Below are positions 1-7,225 of a stretch of DNA of 64,000 bases, piece after piece (within the stretch, counting starts at the first letter, position 1; each line of letters starts with the position of its first letter). The position numbers and the translations under genes are program-made. The notes under the pieces were generated by a model. The model was not told where the DNA came from. It saw nothing but the letters and a program-made list of their open reading frames with translations, and did not search any database. The DNA comes from CAYLLN01 sp033762315 (GTDB lineage: Bacteria > Planctomycetota > Planctomycetia > Pirellulales > Pirellulaceae): contig JANRLS010000126.1 of assembly GCA_033762315.1 (NCBI GenBank), positions 5,980-69,979 of the forward strand, read 5' to 3'.

Positions 1-306
1 CAAAGTCGCGAGGCCAGCGGCAGCGAGCCAGCCGACGACTCCGAATCCGCCGACGAACGGCTCTTGCGGCGCGAACGAGCAGTGCAGGTGCGACAAGCCC
101 TGTCGCAACTGGCCGAGGAGTTTCGCTCGGTGCTGGTTTTGCGAGAAGTGGAAGGCTGCGATTACGACACCATCGCCGAAATCCTCGATCTGCCGGTCGG
201 CACCGTCCGCAGCCGGCTGCATCGGGCTCGGTTGCAACTGAAAGAACAATTGCTGGAGGTTCTGGCTGAGAAAACCAGAACGGCCCCAGGCGGCACAAAG
301 GATTGA
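1..306 (+). CDS. ECF RNA polymerase sigma factor, C-terminal part (cut by left edge)
   Basis: The frame is open from base 1, so the gene starts outside the window; an internal TTG at 64 is not the real start. The visible 101 residues form sigma region 4: a helix (QALSQLAEEFRSVLVLRE) followed by a helix-turn-helix with the signature LPVGTVRSRLHRAR. In ECF sigma factors this part binds the -35 promoter element. Region 2 is not visible, so the subgroup cannot be set. The stop at 304-306 lies 7 bases before an anti-sigma gene, the usual operon order for ECF pairs, which suggests the neighbour holds this sigma factor inactive at the membrane. The family call is secure; its regulon is unknown. Confidence 0.9.
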   Translation, partial: QSREASGSEPADDSESADERLLRRERAVQVRQALSQLAEEFRSVLVLREVEGCDYDTIAEILDLPVGTVRSRLHRARLQLKEQLLEVLAEKTRTAPGGTKD

Positions 307-313
307 GAGAGCT

Positions 314-1285
314 ATGACCCGCGAATTTTCCGACGAACTTCTGAGCGCCTATCTGGACGACCAACTCACCGCCGCCGAACGGGCCGAAGTCGAGGCCCAC
401 CTGGCCGCCGATCCGGCCGCCCGACAGATGCTGGACGAACTCCGCGCCCTGAGCGGCGAGGTTCGCTCGCTGCCGGCCCACCGGGCGGGCTCGGACTTTG
501 CAAATCGCGTGGTGGCGGCGGCTCTGGCGGCCAAAGGCCAGCAGCCGCAAGTCGCCGCTGCCCCGCGTCGCGCCTGGCTCGCCGCTACGGTCGCCGCACT
601 GGCCGCAACCGCCGCGGCAATCGCCATTGTCGTTTGGCAGCCCTTTGCCGGCGAGACCAACATCGCCCAGCCGCTCTCGCCCATCGATCAAGCCCTCGCC
701 AGCATCGCTGAACAGCTTCCCGGCCAGGACGAAGCGATTATCGTTCGCGTCCGCGTTCCCGCCGGCATGAATCCCAGCCAGGCGGTCGATTTGGCCCTGG
801 CCAGCGCGGGCATCCAGCAGCGTTCTCCTGCCGACACCGCCAGCGGGGCCATCGAAGTCGGCGCGGCCTATCGCAAGCATCTGGGCGAAAAATTCGCCGC
901 CCAGCCCGGCGTGCCCAATCCCGCCCTGACCGCCGGCACCGCGCCGGTCGTCGATGCGGTCTTTATCGAGGCCACCTGGGAGCACGTCGCCGCCGCCCTG
1001 ACCGAACTGATGGCCACCACCGCCACGCTTCCCGAAGTTTCGCCCCTGGCCACCATCGCCGCCGCCCGCCCCACTCGCGCCGGCCAAACCGGCGGCGAAG
1101 CGGAAGGAACCGAGCCCCTCCCCGGTTCTGCCGCTGCCGCCTCAGCCGAGTTTGCCCAGCGCCTGCCGGCGATCATGTATCGCGTCGAGAAATCTGCCGC
1201 CGCGGACCGCCCTGCCGCACCCGCGACAGCGATCGACGCGCAGCGCCGAGTGCGCGTGCTGGTGCTGATCGAAACGCTGCCGTAG
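314..1285 (+). CDS. Membrane anti-sigma factor, partner of the upstream ECF sigma
   Basis: 323 residues from ATG 314, seven bases after the sigma stop. Residues 5-50 resemble the small helical anti-sigma domain (YLDDQLTAAERAEVEAHLAA), but the His-Cys-x2-Cys zinc motif of ZAS domains is absent. One membrane helix spans about 87-108, followed by about 210 residues outside the membrane rich in Ala and Pro, with no domain I recognise. The arrangement (cytosolic N-terminus, one helix, external tail) fits an anti-sigma factor released by regulated proteolysis or by a signal sensed outside. The pairing rests on position plus the N-terminal motif; the signal is unknown. Confidence 0.8.
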   Translation: MTREFSDELLSAYLDDQLTAAERAEVEAHLAADPAARQMLDELRALSGEVRSLPAHRAGSDFANRVVAAALAAKGQQPQVAAAPRRAWLAATVAALAATAAAIAIVVWQPFAGETNIAQPLSPIDQALASIAEQLPGQDEAIIVRVRVPAGMNPSQAVDLALASAGIQQRSPADTASGAIEVGAAYRKHLGEKFAAQPGVPNPALTAGTAPVVDAVFIEATWEHVAAALTELMATTATLPEVSPLATIAAARPTRAGQTGGEAEGTEPLPGSAAAASAEFAQRLPAIMYRVEKSAAADRPAAPATAIDAQRRVRVLVLIETLP

Positions 1286-1340
1286 GCATTCCCCTCGGCC
1301 GGTTGTGTGCCGATACAATAGTCCCATCGCAATCCTGGCG

Positions 1341-1346
1341 AAGGGG
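1341..1346 (+). promoter_or_regulatory. Ribosome binding site that points to an ATC start codon
   Basis: AAGGGG lies 8 bases before ATC at 1355, exactly where the conserved N-terminus of the following protein begins. The first standard in-frame start (GTG 1406) has no such site at proper distance and would remove the conserved residues. Confidence 0.55.
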
Positions 1347-1354
1347 ACCCTGCC

Positions 1355-2023
1355 ATCTGTTTCAGCGCCACATCCAGCATCCTGGCCGGCGGCTGCGCCT
1401 ATGGCGTGTCGGCTTATCTGTTGCGGCGCGACAACCCGCGTCTCAAGTGGGGCGCGGTCGCCCTAATGGGCATCACCGCCATGCAGTGGGTGGAGGGCGC
1501 GCTCTGGCTTGACGGCCCCCGGCCCCACGGCGTGGTGAATCAAGTCCTGACCATCGGCCTCATTCCGCTGGCCCTGTTGGTGCAGGCCTGGGGACCGCTT
1601 TTCGGCTCGCTCTACGACCTGCCAGTCCGGCCGCGGCGCTGGCCGTTTTTTTTGCTGCTAGTATTGGGCCTGGCGATCGTCGTCGTGGCCCGCGTCGTCT
1701 ATCAGCCGAGCTACACGCAAGTGACGCCGCAGGGGCATCTCAACTGGTGGTCGCCGCGCAATCCACCGGTGTTTGTCGTTTGGGCCTATGGCCTGTGGGC
1801 TGTCACTATTGGCGCGCCCTTCCTGCTGTGGTGGCGACCCTTCTGGCAGGCGCTCTTGATCGTGTCCTGGGGCTGGCTGTGGGCCACGATCAGCTATCTC
1901 ACCACCGACAGTGCCGCCAGCCATTGGTGCTTCTTCATCACCTTCTACGCGGCCTTTGTTTTGATCTATGCCTGGATGGCGAAGGATCCTGTGGCATCGT
2001 CGCCCCAGCAACAAATTGTTTAA
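1355..2023 (+). CDS. DUF6629-like small integral membrane protein, probable ATC start
   Basis: Read from ATC 1355 the protein has 222 residues and begins (M)CFSATSSILAGG, matching the MCFSA-type beginning that I recall for DUF6629 proteins. Starting at GTG 1406 would delete it. The frame is closed by TAG at 1319-1321, and no ATG, GTG or TTG occurs between there and 1406. An AAGGGG site sits 8 bases before the ATC. Further on are the family-like segment TAMQWVEGALW and about six hydrophobic helices, ending in a hydrophilic tail. Function is unknown. A sequencing error at an original ATG would look the same. The stop codon lies within one arm of an inverted repeat. Confidence 0.7.
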   Translation: MCFSATSSILAGGCAYGVSAYLLRRDNPRLKWGAVALMGITAMQWVEGALWLDGPRPHGVVNQVLTIGLIPLALLVQAWGPLFGSLYDLPVRPRRWPFFLLLVLGLAIVVVARVVYQPSYTQVTPQGHLNWWSPRNPPVFVVWAYGLWAVTIGAPFLLWWRPFWQALLIVSWGWLWATISYLTTDSAASHWCFFITFYAAFVLIYAWMAKDPVASSPQQQIV

Positions 2024-2089
2024 CGGCAAGCCGCAGGCGACATTGTCCGCCACTCCGCTAGCACATTCGCCTTCGGCTTGCCGGTAAAC
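2018..2089. repeat. 23-nt inverted repeat between convergent genes, possible bidirectional terminator
   Basis: Arms at 2018-2040 and 2067-2089 match as reverse complements at 21 of 23 positions and could fold into a long hairpin with a 26-base loop. It sits between a gene ending at 2023 and one ending at 2113 on the other strand, where a shared terminator would be expected, although there is no T-tract. A further copy of the same 23-mer occurs at 44840-44862, so this is a dispersed repeat rather than only a local hairpin. Confidence 0.7.
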
Positions 2090-2112
2090 GATGCCGGCTC
2101 ACGATTAAGCGC

Positions 2113-2436
2113 TTAGCTGATGCCCAGCTTGGCCAGCGTATCGAGCGCGGCGCGGGCGTTCTCGATGCCACCCATTTTGGCGGCCAGTTTTTGGGCCTGA
2201 ATCAGATTGGCGAGCGTGCTCGCTCCGTCGGTGGACTTGCCCCCCTTCTTGCCCTTGCGTCCCTTGCCCCCTTTTTTCTTGGCGTTAGAGAGTACCGTGC
2301 TGACAAACTGCGGCGTCACTTTGACTCCCGACTTGCCCAGCGCCTCGGCAATCTCCTTCGGACCCGCGTCGGCATGGTCTTCCTTATAAGTACGAATGGC
2401 GAGCGACTTATTAGGACCACCAGACTTCTTAGCCAT
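2113..2436 (-). CDS. Small lysine-rich HTH-like protein, possibly DNA-binding
   Basis: 107 residues from ATG 2436, preceded by an AAGGTAG-type ribosome site. Residues 25-52 look like a helix-turn-helix (GPKEIAEALGKSGVKVTPQF), with the turn and second helix typical of DNA reading. Residues 53-68 form a basic Lys/Gly linker (KKKGGKGRKGKKGGK), and the last 35 residues form an amphipathic helix that could dimerise. The basic linker resembles nucleoid-associated proteins. I do not recognise a named family, and the DNA-binding role is inferred only from composition and the HTH-like pattern. It stands alone, with its own candidate promoter upstream. Confidence 0.65.
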   Translation of the reverse strand: MAKKSGGPNKSLAIRTYKEDHADAGPKEIAEALGKSGVKVTPQFVSTVLSNAKKKGGKGRKGKKGGKSTDGASTLANLIQAQKLAAKMGGIENARAALDTLAKLGIS

Positions 2437-2819
2437 GTGCTGCTACCTTTGAATAACAATAGTTTGAACCTGAAGAGGTCCAAGCGTAACTGCCGAACTT
2501 ATCAGCGTCAATCAATGGGCGCTATAAATCCCGCCCTAGCAGCATATCAGAACGCGTCTGGAATATTACTTATTAGCAGGAGATGCTGGCCCACGCAGTC
2601 GCCGCCAGTAGCTCTATTCTCATCAAAGGGGCGGATTAGCATTCCACCAAATGGGGGCCTACGGCCGGTCCAGTTCGCGGCTGCGAGGTTTTATTTGTGG
2701 CAGACAGAGATCGCGAAAGCACGCCAGGACGAATTCGCGAACGGGAATGACAAACTCGCTCTCCTCCCTGTCGCGATTTCCCACTTTCGACCCTGCACAG
2801 TTGAATCCGAACGGCTCGA
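2437..2819. other. Intergenic region, 383 bases
   Basis: Lower in GC than its surroundings. It holds the candidate promoter of the gene at 2113-2436 and otherwise no open frame, repeat or RNA gene that I can support. Confidence 0.5.
2483..2511 (-). promoter_or_regulatory. Candidate sigma70-type promoter for the gene at 2113-2436
   Basis: On the minus strand, TTGACG (2506-2511) and TACGCT (2483-2488) are separated by 17 bases, about 50 bases before the start codon. The -35 is close to consensus; the -10 keeps only the key T, A and final T. Confidence 0.35.
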
Positions 2820-3521
2820 TTAACCCTGCTTTACGATGAAATACTTGGCGTGCGGGCGGCCAGGATCCGCACACCGCTCGGGCCGTTCGGGCTTGTCGGC
2901 CAAGAACTCGTCAATGGCCCGCCGCGCGCCGGGCCAGAGCGACGAGCGATACTCGTCAAAGAGAATGATTCCGCCCGGGCTCATCGCGGGATAAAGCTGC
3001 GCGAGGCAAGTGCGATAAGACGAATATAAATCGCAATCGAGATGCGCAAACGCAAAACGGCGCGTCGCCGCCAGCGCGGGCAAGGTTTCGGCAAAGGGCC
3101 CCGGCCGCAAGTGGACGTCGAGGTCCAGGTCGGCGGCGATCCGCTCGATGTGGCCAATCAATCGGCCCGCCCGGCGGAACTTTCCTTCGAGCTGGCGAAT
3201 CGTGCGCTCGTGGTTCAGATCGAGCTGCGTCACCGCGTTGGCCGGAAAGCCGTCAAAACTATCCAGGCCGAACACCGCTTTGCGCGGTGCCAGTTCCTGG
3301 AAACGGCAGGCCATCCGCAAGAGCGACCGCCCCCGAAACACACCGCACTCGATGACATCCCCTTCCACCTCGGCAGCCCGCGCGGCCAGTTGCAGATAGG
3401 GCCGGTGCCGCGCCGCCCACACGAGGGCCGGCCACACTAACCGCCGCAGGGCCGCGCGCGGACTGGGCCAGCGGCTAGGGGAAACACGGGCGGCCAGATG
3501 GGCCAGGGCGGGGCTGCTCAT
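2820..3521 (-). CDS. TylF/macrocin O-methyltransferase-like SAM-dependent methyltransferase
   Basis: 233 residues from ATG 3521, with a GGAG site six bases before it. The frame extends further upstream, but that part overlaps the preceding gene and has no family similarity. Residues carrying GDVIECGVFRGRS give the SAM-binding first motif, FGLDSFDGFP the second, and HLDCDLYSSYRT plus GGIILFDEY match the acidic metal/catalytic region of TylF-like enzymes. Such enzymes methylate hydroxyls of sugars or other metabolites; the substrate here is unknown. It follows the FAH-family gene by about 100 bases on the same strand, but no pathway link is evident. Confidence 0.85.
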   Translation of the reverse strand: MSSPALAHLAARVSPSRWPSPRAALRRLVWPALVWAARHRPYLQLAARAAEVEGDVIECGVFRGRSLLRMACRFQELAPRKAVFGLDSFDGFPANAVTQLDLNHERTIRQLEGKFRRAGRLIGHIERIAADLDLDVHLRPGPFAETLPALAATRRFAFAHLDCDLYSSYRTCLAQLYPAMSPGGIILFDEYRSSLWPGARRAIDEFLADKPERPERCADPGRPHAKYFIVKQG

Positions 3522-3624
3522 AGGATGCTCCGCCCCGGCTTGTACACGGCCGGCCCCACTAGCGACAAGAGCAAGGTTGCCGCGACCGAGTGCTAGCGAT
3601 GCCAAATCGTGTGCCGGCAAGCAC

Positions 3625-4587
3625 TTACGCTTCCGCCACCAGCGGCGAAACGAGCGTGCCGATGCCTTCGATCCAGGCTTCCATCTTGTCGCCGGGCTTG
3701 AGATAGGTGCCGGTGGCGTTGCCGACGCCGGCGGGGGTGCCGGTGGCGATGATGTCGCCGGGCTCCAGCGTGCAGATGTGGCTGATGAACTCGACAACCG
3801 CGGCCACGGGAAAAATCTGCTGGCCGGTGGTCGCGTTCTGCTTGAGGCTGGTCCCCACGCTGAGCTTCATCCCCAGCTTCTGCGGATCGGGAATCGCATC
3901 GGCCGAGGTGATGCAGGGGCCGCAGGGGCAGAAGCTGTCGTGCCACTTGCCATGCTGCCAATCGAAGAAGCTGTCCTTGTCGCGCTGCTTGCGACCCGGA
4001 TTAGGGCGAAACTTGCGGTCCGAAATGTCGTTCACCACCGTGTAGCCGGCAACGTACTTGAGCGCGTCCGCTTCGGGAACGTGGCGAGCCTTGCGGCCGA
4101 TGACCACGCCCAGCTCCAGCTCCCAGTCGATGCTGCCCGGTGAAACCTTGGGAATGACCACGGGCTGGCCCGGATCGACGAGCGTGGTGCTCGGCGGCTT
4201 CATGAAGAGATACGGAAAGGTCTCGGCCCTGGCGGTCGCTTTGCCGCCACCTTCGGTGATGTGTTCGTTGTAGTTGCCGGCCAGCAAGATCAGCTTATTC
4301 GGCCGCGGAATCGGCACCAGAAGCTGCACCCCGTCGGTCGCGACGCGGACCTCCGCGGGGACCATGTCGCTGTGGCTGGCGACCCACTCGGTCACCTTTT
4401 TGGCGGCGGCCAGCCCCTCGCTCCCCGGCGCGAGCAGATCGATCAGGCTGTCGCCCGCCGGCAGCGTCACCTTGTCTCCCGTGGCCTGGGCATACGCTTC
4501 GGCCGCGCCTGCCAGCGAAGTGATGAACTTCTCGCTATAAATTCCGACCTGCGGACGATCTTGATGCACAAAGCGGCACAAACGCAT
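3625..4587 (-). CDS. Fumarylacetoacetate hydrolase (FAH) family protein
   Basis: 320 residues from ATG 4587, where a GGAG site sits 7 bases before the start and the N-terminus MRLCRFVHQDRPQVG matches the family. An N-terminal domain of about 90 residues is followed by the FAH catalytic fold: LAGNYNEH, then the metal-binding pair in DWELELGVVIG, then VVNDISDR and the C-terminal GDIIATGTPAGVG. The family cleaves C-C bonds or isomerises dicarbonyl acids in aromatic or sugar-acid breakdown, using a divalent metal. The insertion around KWHDSFCPCGPC is common in the subgroup. The exact substrate cannot be told. Cytosolic: no signal peptide. Confidence 0.9.
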   Translation of the reverse strand: MRLCRFVHQDRPQVGIYSEKFITSLAGAAEAYAQATGDKVTLPAGDSLIDLLAPGSEGLAAAKKVTEWVASHSDMVPAEVRVATDGVQLLVPIPRPNKLILLAGNYNEHITEGGGKATARAETFPYLFMKPPSTTLVDPGQPVVIPKVSPGSIDWELELGVVIGRKARHVPEADALKYVAGYTVVNDISDRKFRPNPGRKQRDKDSFFDWQHGKWHDSFCPCGPCITSADAIPDPQKLGMKLSVGTSLKQNATTGQQIFPVAAVVEFISHICTLEPGDIIATGTPAGVGNATGTYLKPGDKMEAWIEGIGTLVSPLVAEA

Positions 4588-4791
4588 GGCGGTGCTCCGA
4601 AACGAGTGAGAGGGTGGCGGGCCAGCCCGGTGGGGTACGAGGCGAGATTGCAATCGTAAACGCTCGCCGCGCGAGATGCTACCCGCGAGCTCCCTCGCGC
4701 CATGTTCTTCGCGTGGCGGCGGCATCCGCGGGTCGCGCAGGGGATTCGCGCGCGCGACTTATTCTGCCCGGCAATCTGGACCCGGAAGCCG

Positions 4792-5829
4792 CTAGCTGGG
4801 CTTGAGCGGCGGAAACGTGGTCGGATCCCACAGGGTGAGGCCGCCGTGGCCCGCGGCAACGAGCTGGCCGCCAACAGGCCGCGCGAGGCGCTGCACATGG
4901 CCATCGAGTTTCACCTTGAAGAGCGGTTCTTTACCGTCCACCTTCCAACCGAGAATGACTCCCCCGCCATCACCGCCGCCGGCCGCCACCACCTCGCTTC
5001 CATCGGCTGACCAAAGAACGTCGTTCAGCACCCCTTGATGGTTGTCTTGCAACACGGCCAATCGCTGCCCGGATTTCCAATCCCAAATCTCGATCCGGGC
5101 GGGGCCGACGAAGCCATCGACATTGGTCACCGCGCCGATGCCCGCGATCGCCAGCTTGACACCATCCGGCGAAAATCGCACCCGCCGAATGCCGCCGAGC
5201 GAACGGTCGCGCTTCTCCGGATCGAACGTATAAAAATCCGCCGCGCGGAAGCGGCCCGATTCCGTGCCGTCCGCGAGACTCCATAGCCGCACTTCCCCCG
5301 CTCGGTCGGCACTCGCCAGCGCCTGACCATCAGGCGTGGCGGCAATCGTGTAAAGGGCCGAGACATAACCTTGCGGCGTTTCGGTGGCATGGCCGGCGAA
5401 GTACTGCAGAGACTTGCCACTGGTTGCGTCCCAGATTTTGACGAGCATGTCGTCTCCGGCGGTCGCCAACAACTTGCCGCCGGGAAGCACGATCAGCTCG
5501 CGAATCCAGCCGGCATGGGCCCGTTCGATGCGCCGGATGAGCCGCGTGTCTTGCGGATCGTGCCAGGCAATCGAGCCGTCGTAGCGGGCGGTGACGAGCG
5601 CCGGTTGTTCCACTTCCCCTTCGAGCATGGCGAGCGCGGCAACATAGCTGTGCTCGTGCCAGCGCGGATCGGCCTTCGGCTGCGAACCGGCGAGGTCGAT
5701 ATCGAACACCGTCCCCGCGGCCCCGCCCAAAAAGCAGCGGCTTCCATCGCGGCTGAGGGCGAGGGCGTACTGGATTTCCGGCGCGGCGATCTTCCGCACC
5801 GGCTCGGGGGGTTTGGGTTTGTCGGGCAT
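4792..5829 (-). CDS. WD40-repeat protein of a DUF1549-DUF1501 cluster
   Basis: 345 residues from ATG 5829. It carries about six degenerate WD40 blades; the clearest ends are ATAGDDMLVKIWD, ASADRAGEVRLWS and a later ARIEIWDWKSG, giving a beta-propeller. No signal peptide or membrane helix is visible. It begins 23 bases after the DUF1501 stop and is the third gene of the cluster running 8728 to 4792. WD40 proteins next to DUF1501 genes are a recurring planctomycete arrangement, but their job is unknown; a protein-interaction scaffold is the natural guess. The upstream extension of the frame lies in the DUF1501 gene and was rejected. Confidence 0.85.
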   Translation of the reverse strand: MPDKPKPPEPVRKIAAPEIQYALALSRDGSRCFLGGAAGTVFDIDLAGSQPKADPRWHEHSYVAALAMLEGEVEQPALVTARYDGSIAWHDPQDTRLIRRIERAHAGWIRELIVLPGGKLLATAGDDMLVKIWDATSGKSLQYFAGHATETPQGYVSALYTIAATPDGQALASADRAGEVRLWSLADGTESGRFRAADFYTFDPEKRDRSLGGIRRVRFSPDGVKLAIAGIGAVTNVDGFVGPARIEIWDWKSGQRLAVLQDNHQGVLNDVLWSADGSEVVAAGGGDGGGVILGWKVDGKEPLFKVKLDGHVQRLARPVGGQLVAAGHGGLTLWDPTTFPPLKPS

Positions 5830-5852
5830 GAGCTGAAACTTCGGGGGGTTAT

Positions 5853-7115
5853 TTACGTCAGCACTTCGGCCACCGGTTTCGAGCCTTCGATCGTGATCGG
5901 CACGGGACGCAGACCGACCTGATAGTGCTGGCCGAGGTCGAGTCCCGCGGCGCGATAGATCGTGGCGGTGAGGTCGCCAGCCGAGACCTTGCCGTCGGCT
6001 ACCTCGATCCCATTCGCATCGGTCACGCCATGCAGGGCACCGGGCCGCGTTCCCGCGCCGGCGAGCGCGCAAGACCACGCGGCGGCGTAGTGATCGCGGC
6101 CGACATCCTTATTGATCTTCGGCGTGCGGCCGAATTCGGAGAGCACCAGCACCAAGGTCCGCTCCAGCATTCCCCGTTCGGCCAGATCGTCGAGCAGCAC
6201 GCTGAACACCCGGTCGAAATCGGTTACCAGCTCACGGTGGCTCTCGAAATTATCGTGATGGCTGTCCCAAAAGCCGCGGGCCACCTTCACCACCGGCACT
6301 CCCGCCGCCAGCAGCCGTCGGGCCAGCAGGCAATGCCTGCCAAAGGGGGTGCGGCCATAGCGCTCGCGGTCGCGCTCGGGTTCATGTTCGATGTCGAACA
6401 ACCCGGCCGAATCCATTAATCCCGCGACGCGGCCATGCACTGCTTCGTATTGCTCCGCTCCGTCGCGCCCCGCCCGGCCGGCGAGAAAACCGCGGCTCAG
6501 CTGGGCTCGTAGCGACTCGCGTTCGGCAAAGCGATCTTCGGACATGCCGGCGGGCCGCTCGATGTTTTCGGGCCGACTGGATCGCTCCAGATGGACCGGC
6601 GTGTGGGCCGCGCCGAGAAAACCAACCCCCGCCTTGCGCCGCCCTTCGCTCGTGCGAAACACCGAGACATAATCCGGCAGCGGCGAGCGGCCGGTCGCCA
6701 GTTCCTTCGCCAAAACGACGCCGATTTCGGGATACACGAGGGCCGGCTCTTTGGGGCGGCCGGTGCTCATCAAGTCGGCCGCCTGCTCATGTTCGCTAAT
6801 CCCCGTGCTCAGCGAGCGAATGACGGTCAGGCGATGCATCCGCTGGGCGAGGCGCGGCATCAACTCGCAAAAATGAACACCGGGAACGTTTGTCGGAATC
6901 GAGCGAAACGGCCCCCCCGTCGGCCGGTGCGGCTTGGGATCCCACATTTCGAACTGGCTCGCGCCCCCCGCCAGCCACAGGAACAGCACCTGCCGACGTG
7001 GCTCCGAAGCGCTCGCCGGGACTTCTGCCCCCCGTGACGCGGAGAGGCCACACGTCGCCATGCTCCCGGCAAGCGTTCCTTGTAGGAACAGGCGTCTGCC
7101 CACGGACTTTGTCAT
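5853..7115 (-). CDS. DUF1501 domain protein, exported through the Tat pathway
   Basis: 420 residues from ATG 7115. The N-terminus GRRLFLQGTLAG is a twin-arginine-type signal followed by a hydrophobic stretch and an Ala-rich cleavage area. The body carries the DUF1501 (sulfatase/alkaline-phosphatase-like) signatures LFLWLAGGASQFEMWDPKP, VVKVARGFWDSHHDNFESH and LVLSEFGRTPKIN, then GRDHYAAAWS. The conserved Asp, His and Glu residues suggest metal binding, yet no reaction is established for the family. It follows the DUF1549 gene by 110 bases and precedes the WD40 gene. Members pair almost always with DUF1549/DUF1553 partners, as here, so a shared envelope or periplasmic function is inferred. Confidence 0.93.
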   Translation of the reverse strand: MTKSVGRRLFLQGTLAGSMATCGLSASRGAEVPASASEPRRQVLFLWLAGGASQFEMWDPKPHRPTGGPFRSIPTNVPGVHFCELMPRLAQRMHRLTVIRSLSTGISEHEQAADLMSTGRPKEPALVYPEIGVVLAKELATGRSPLPDYVSVFRTSEGRRKAGVGFLGAAHTPVHLERSSRPENIERPAGMSEDRFAERESLRAQLSRGFLAGRAGRDGAEQYEAVHGRVAGLMDSAGLFDIEHEPERDRERYGRTPFGRHCLLARRLLAAGVPVVKVARGFWDSHHDNFESHRELVTDFDRVFSVLLDDLAERGMLERTLVLVLSEFGRTPKINKDVGRDHYAAAWSCALAGAGTRPGALHGVTDANGIEVADGKVSAGDLTATIYRAAGLDLGQHYQVGLRPVPITIEGSKPVAEVLT

Positions 7116-7225
7116 GAAAAGAACCTCCTCGAACTAACCCGCGGCGCAAGCCAGGGCCGACATAAACCCGCGGCTGAAGCAAGTGAATGTATCGCTGTTT
7201 CCCAGGCTGACGCGGCGGGTCCGTG

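Noticed and set aside
2820..3797. Upstream extension of the TylF-like gene to 3797
   Set aside because: The extra 92 residues overlap the FAH gene, are low-complexity and lack similarity; the GGAG site supports ATG 3521.
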